Below are positions 62,158-64,000 of a stretch of DNA of 64,000 nt, piece after piece. The position numbers were made by a program, and so were the translations under genes. The notes beneath the pieces are model-generated. The model saw only the letters and a program-made list of their open reading frames with translations, was not told where the DNA came from and did no database searches. Origin of the DNA: Sphaerisporangium sp039871875 (GTDB taxonomy: Bacteria; Actinomycetota; Actinomycetes; Streptosporangiales; Streptosporangiaceae); NCBI RefSeq assembly GCF_039871875.1, contig NZ_JBDPMD010000009.1:62001-126000 (forward strand). The letters are read 5' to 3'. How positions within the stretch are numbered: the stretch's first letter is position 1; the number at the start of each line of letters is the position of its first letter.

Positions 62158-63039
62158 ATGGTCCGGCGGGCGGTGGCGGTGTCGTTGGTGTGCCTGTTCA
62201 CGCTCGGTGCCGTGCCCGGGCCCGCGCGGGCGGCCGGGCGGTCGTGCGGCGGGCCCTCGCTCGTCGCGGCGCGCCCGCCCGAGCCGTACCACCCGGGGCC
62301 CGGTGAGGCCGCCCGCATGGTCGCGGCCATGCGGGCGCGGCTGCGTGCCGTCGCGCCACCCGTGCCGGCGTCCGTCATCGTGCCCGTCTGGGTGCACGTG
62401 CTCACCGAGGGCAGGCTGGGTGCGGACGACGCCGCGGTCACCGCGCAGATCGAGGCCCTGAACGCCGCGTACGGCGGGCGGCTCGGCGGCGTGGACACCG
62501 GCATCAGGTTCACGCTGCGCGGCGTGACCCGCACCGAGGAGCCGAGCTGGTTCCGCGACCCGCTGGGCAACGAGATCCCGATGAAGACCCGGTTGCGCAA
62601 GGGCGGCGCCGACACGCTCAACCTGTACGTCGGCCAGCTCGGCGAGATGGTGCTCGGCTACTCGACCTACCCCCACTGGTACCGGCTCCGCCCCTCCCTG
62701 GACGGCGTCGTCATCGACTGGCGCAGCCTGCCCGGCGGCGCCCTGCGCGACTTCGGCAGGGGCTACACCGGCGTGCACGAGATCGGCCACTGGTTCGGCC
62801 TGCTGCACACCTTCGAGAACGGCTGCGCCCCGCCCGGCGACCTCATCGACGACACCCCGGCCGAAAGCCGGGCCACGCAGGGCTGCCCGCAAAGCAAGGA
62901 CACCTGCACCGAGCCGGGCGAGGACCCCGTGCACAATTTCATGGACTACTCCACCGACGCCTGCATGACCGAGTTCACCCCCGGCCAGGCCGCCCGCATG
63001 CGCGACATGTGGGCCGCGTTCCGCCTGCCCGTCGTCTGA
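62158..63039 (+). CDS. Secreted zinc metalloprotease, pappalysin-like (M43)
   Basis: 293 residues. A signal peptide (about 1-25) precedes the catalytic domain. The zinc motif HEIGHWFGLLH (207-217) is complete, with Glu208 catalytic, and is followed by the Met-turn FMDYSTDACM. Several cysteines suggest disulfides. GGGGGAG lies before the ATG. It probably degrades extracellular proteins together with the subtilase at 52021. Confidence 0.94.
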   Translation: MVRRAVAVSLVCLFTLGAVPGPARAAGRSCGGPSLVAARPPEPYHPGPGEAARMVAAMRARLRAVAPPVPASVIVPVWVHVLTEGRLGADDAAVTAQIEALNAAYGGRLGGVDTGIRFTLRGVTRTEEPSWFRDPLGNEIPMKTRLRKGGADTLNLYVGQLGEMVLGYSTYPHWYRLRPSLDGVVIDWRSLPGGALRDFGRGYTGVHEIGHWFGLLHTFENGCAPPGDLIDDTPAESRATQGCPQSKDTCTEPGEDPVHNFMDYSTDACMTEFTPGQAARMRDMWAAFRLPVV

Positions 63040-63118
63040 CGCCGATACCGACCGCGTCCGCTCGTTGACGCGGGGGCACCCCCGGAGCCGATACTCGGAT
63101 GCACCGGGAGGAGAAGGC

Positions 63119-63808
63119 GTGGAGGAGCACCGTAGGAAACGCCGGCCGTACGGCGAGCCCGCGTGGCCGCCGCGGGAGCAGGAGGGCCTGCCCCCGTCGG
63201 CCCGCCTGTACGGCGCGCCCGCCGCGCCGTCCGGCGTCCGGGTGCCGTTGTGGGCGCAGCGGCTCGCCGTCGTGCTCGGCTCGATCGTCGCGGGGGTGAC
63301 CGTGGTGGCCCTGGTGGTGTCCACGATCGTGAGCCGGGTGAACGCGCCCGACACCACGCGCCTCAGCGTGACGGACGGCCTCGCCGGGGTCACCTACCTC
63401 ATGCCGCCCGGGTGGCGCGCCGGGGCGGTGCCCCCGGTGACCGGCTTCACCTCCTCGGCGGTGTACGGCGGGTCGGCCATCGTGATGACCCGGCCGGGCG
63501 ACCCGGTCTCGGTCTCCGGCCCCCGGGCCGCCGCGTTGTCCCTCACCGAGCTGTACGGGCGGCTGCTGTTGCACGGCGACACCGTGGACACGGTGGACGA
63601 CCGCTCCGTCGAGGTGGGCGGCTACACCGGCCACTCGCGGGCGCTGCGGGCCGGCTACAGCGACGTGGTGAACCGCCCGGCGTACCTGCGGGTCACGGTG
63701 CTGGCCAAGGAGGGCGGGGACGCGAGCGTGGTGATCGTCGGCATGGTCCAGCCGGACGACCCGCGGCGGCGCGCCGAGATCGACGGCATGCTGGCCCTGG
63801 TGAAGTAG
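63119..63808 (+). CDS. Single-pass membrane protein, function unknown
   Basis: 229 residues from GTG 63119, with GGGAGGAGAAGG upstream. A basic, Pro-rich cytoplasmic N-terminus (1-45) leads to one membrane helix (about 52-74) and an extracytoplasmic domain of about 150 residues. I do not recognise a family. The 80-nt gap after the protease gene suggests it may have its own promoter. Confidence 0.8.
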   Translation: MEEHRRKRRPYGEPAWPPREQEGLPPSARLYGAPAAPSGVRVPLWAQRLAVVLGSIVAGVTVVALVVSTIVSRVNAPDTTRLSVTDGLAGVTYLMPPGWRAGAVPPVTGFTSSAVYGGSAIVMTRPGDPVSVSGPRAAALSLTELYGRLLLHGDTVDTVDDRSVEVGGYTGHSRALRAGYSDVVNRPAYLRVTVLAKEGGDASVVIVGMVQPDDPRRRAEIDGMLALVK

Positions 63809-63895
63809 CGGGTGAAGGAGCAGGTCACGGCCGTACGGGGAACCGCGGCCCCGCCGGATCCGCGGGGGACGGCATGTTCTGTCGGTGGTCCCCAC

Positions 63896-64000
63896 TATCG
63901 TGGCTTCACTGTGAGGGAGCGAAACGACGACACGATCATGCGCCGGGGTGCCGCCCCGGCGGCCGGGAAAGGTTCTTGGAGGAGGAGGTCGGCGTTGAGC
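63896..64000 (+). promoter_or_regulatory. Start region of a gene cut by the right edge
   Basis: A TTG at 63995 has a strong GGAGGAGGAGG (63978-63988) 6 nt upstream and probably starts the next gene. A GTG at 63911 in the same frame is also open to the edge, with -10-like TATCGT at 63896-63901. Too little is visible to name the product. Confidence 0.5.

Overview
The window is a contiguous piece of chromosome from a high-GC actinomycete. GTG and TTG starts are common, codons end strongly in G or C, and the order thrC-thrB-rho-rpmE-prfA-prmC-sua5-glyA-wecA-atp operon-DUF2550-cobalamin adenosyltransferase-nucS-scaffold coiled coil-mce-thiolase follows the core of Streptomyces and related filamentous genera. 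ESAT-6-like genes inside this block, and a single coiled-coil protein where Streptomyces has FilP and Scy, make a Streptosporangiales-type organism a reasonable guess, but no 16S or other marker settles it. No rRNA, tRNA, CRISPR array, insertion sequence or phage gene was recognised.

Layout. 1-4653: threonine synthesis (thrC, thrB), a long rho leader and rho. 4654-7520: repeat-rich spacers around a NarL-type two-component pair. 7587-11255: a SigR-type promoter, L31 protein, RF1, its glutamine methylase, and the Sua5 threonylcarbamoyladenosine enzyme with a repetitive tail. 11425-15336: two lineage-specific helical or low-complexity proteins and a serine hydroxymethyltransferase with altered active-site residues. 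15397-25027: wecA and the complete F-type ATP synthase operon (atpI-like, atpZ-like, atpBEFHAGDC) plus DUF2550. 25131-32210: cobalamin adenosyltransferase, a STAS protein, then leftward TetR, aldehyde dehydrogenase and an ABC-2 exporter operon with its own sensor kinase and regulator. 32351-38277: a tightly overlapping four-gene rightward operon with a nucleotide-binding protein stripped of ABC motifs, a lipoprotein binding protein, a fused double permease and a membrane STAND-like protein with an altered P-loop. 38274-48668: glycosyltransferase, NucS mismatch endonuclease, acyl-CoA dehydrogenase, hydrolase, SDR, AI-2E-family protein, polar-scaffold coiled coil, methylmalonyl-CoA epimerase and thiolase. 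48685-64000: membrane proteins, MarR, secreted subtilase, thioredoxin-TPR chaperone, ACT-malic enzyme, GNAT, a DUF3800-like gene, an LPXTG protein, YqgE, a TetR/MFS pair, DUF3039, a secreted pappalysin-like protease and a membrane protein.

The genes mostly support housekeeping: amino acid supply, transcription termination, translation termination, tRNA modification, wall glycan priming, ATP synthesis, and propionate/B12-linked metabolism (adenosyltransferase, methylmalonyl-CoA epimerase, thiolase, 3-hydroxyacyl-CoA dehydrogenase, malic enzyme).

The least explained parts are (i) the 32351-38277 operon, which looks like a sugar-importer-plus-STAND module whose nucleotide-binding motifs are eroded in both ATPase-like proteins; (ii) a short peptide upstream of rho ending in W-R-P-V-P-stop, which resembles Pro-stop arrest leaders; (iii) the glyA paralogue with Phe-His replacing the usual Tyr-Tyr pair; and (iv) tandem DNA repeats in several spacers. 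All alignments, promoters and hairpins were read by eye.
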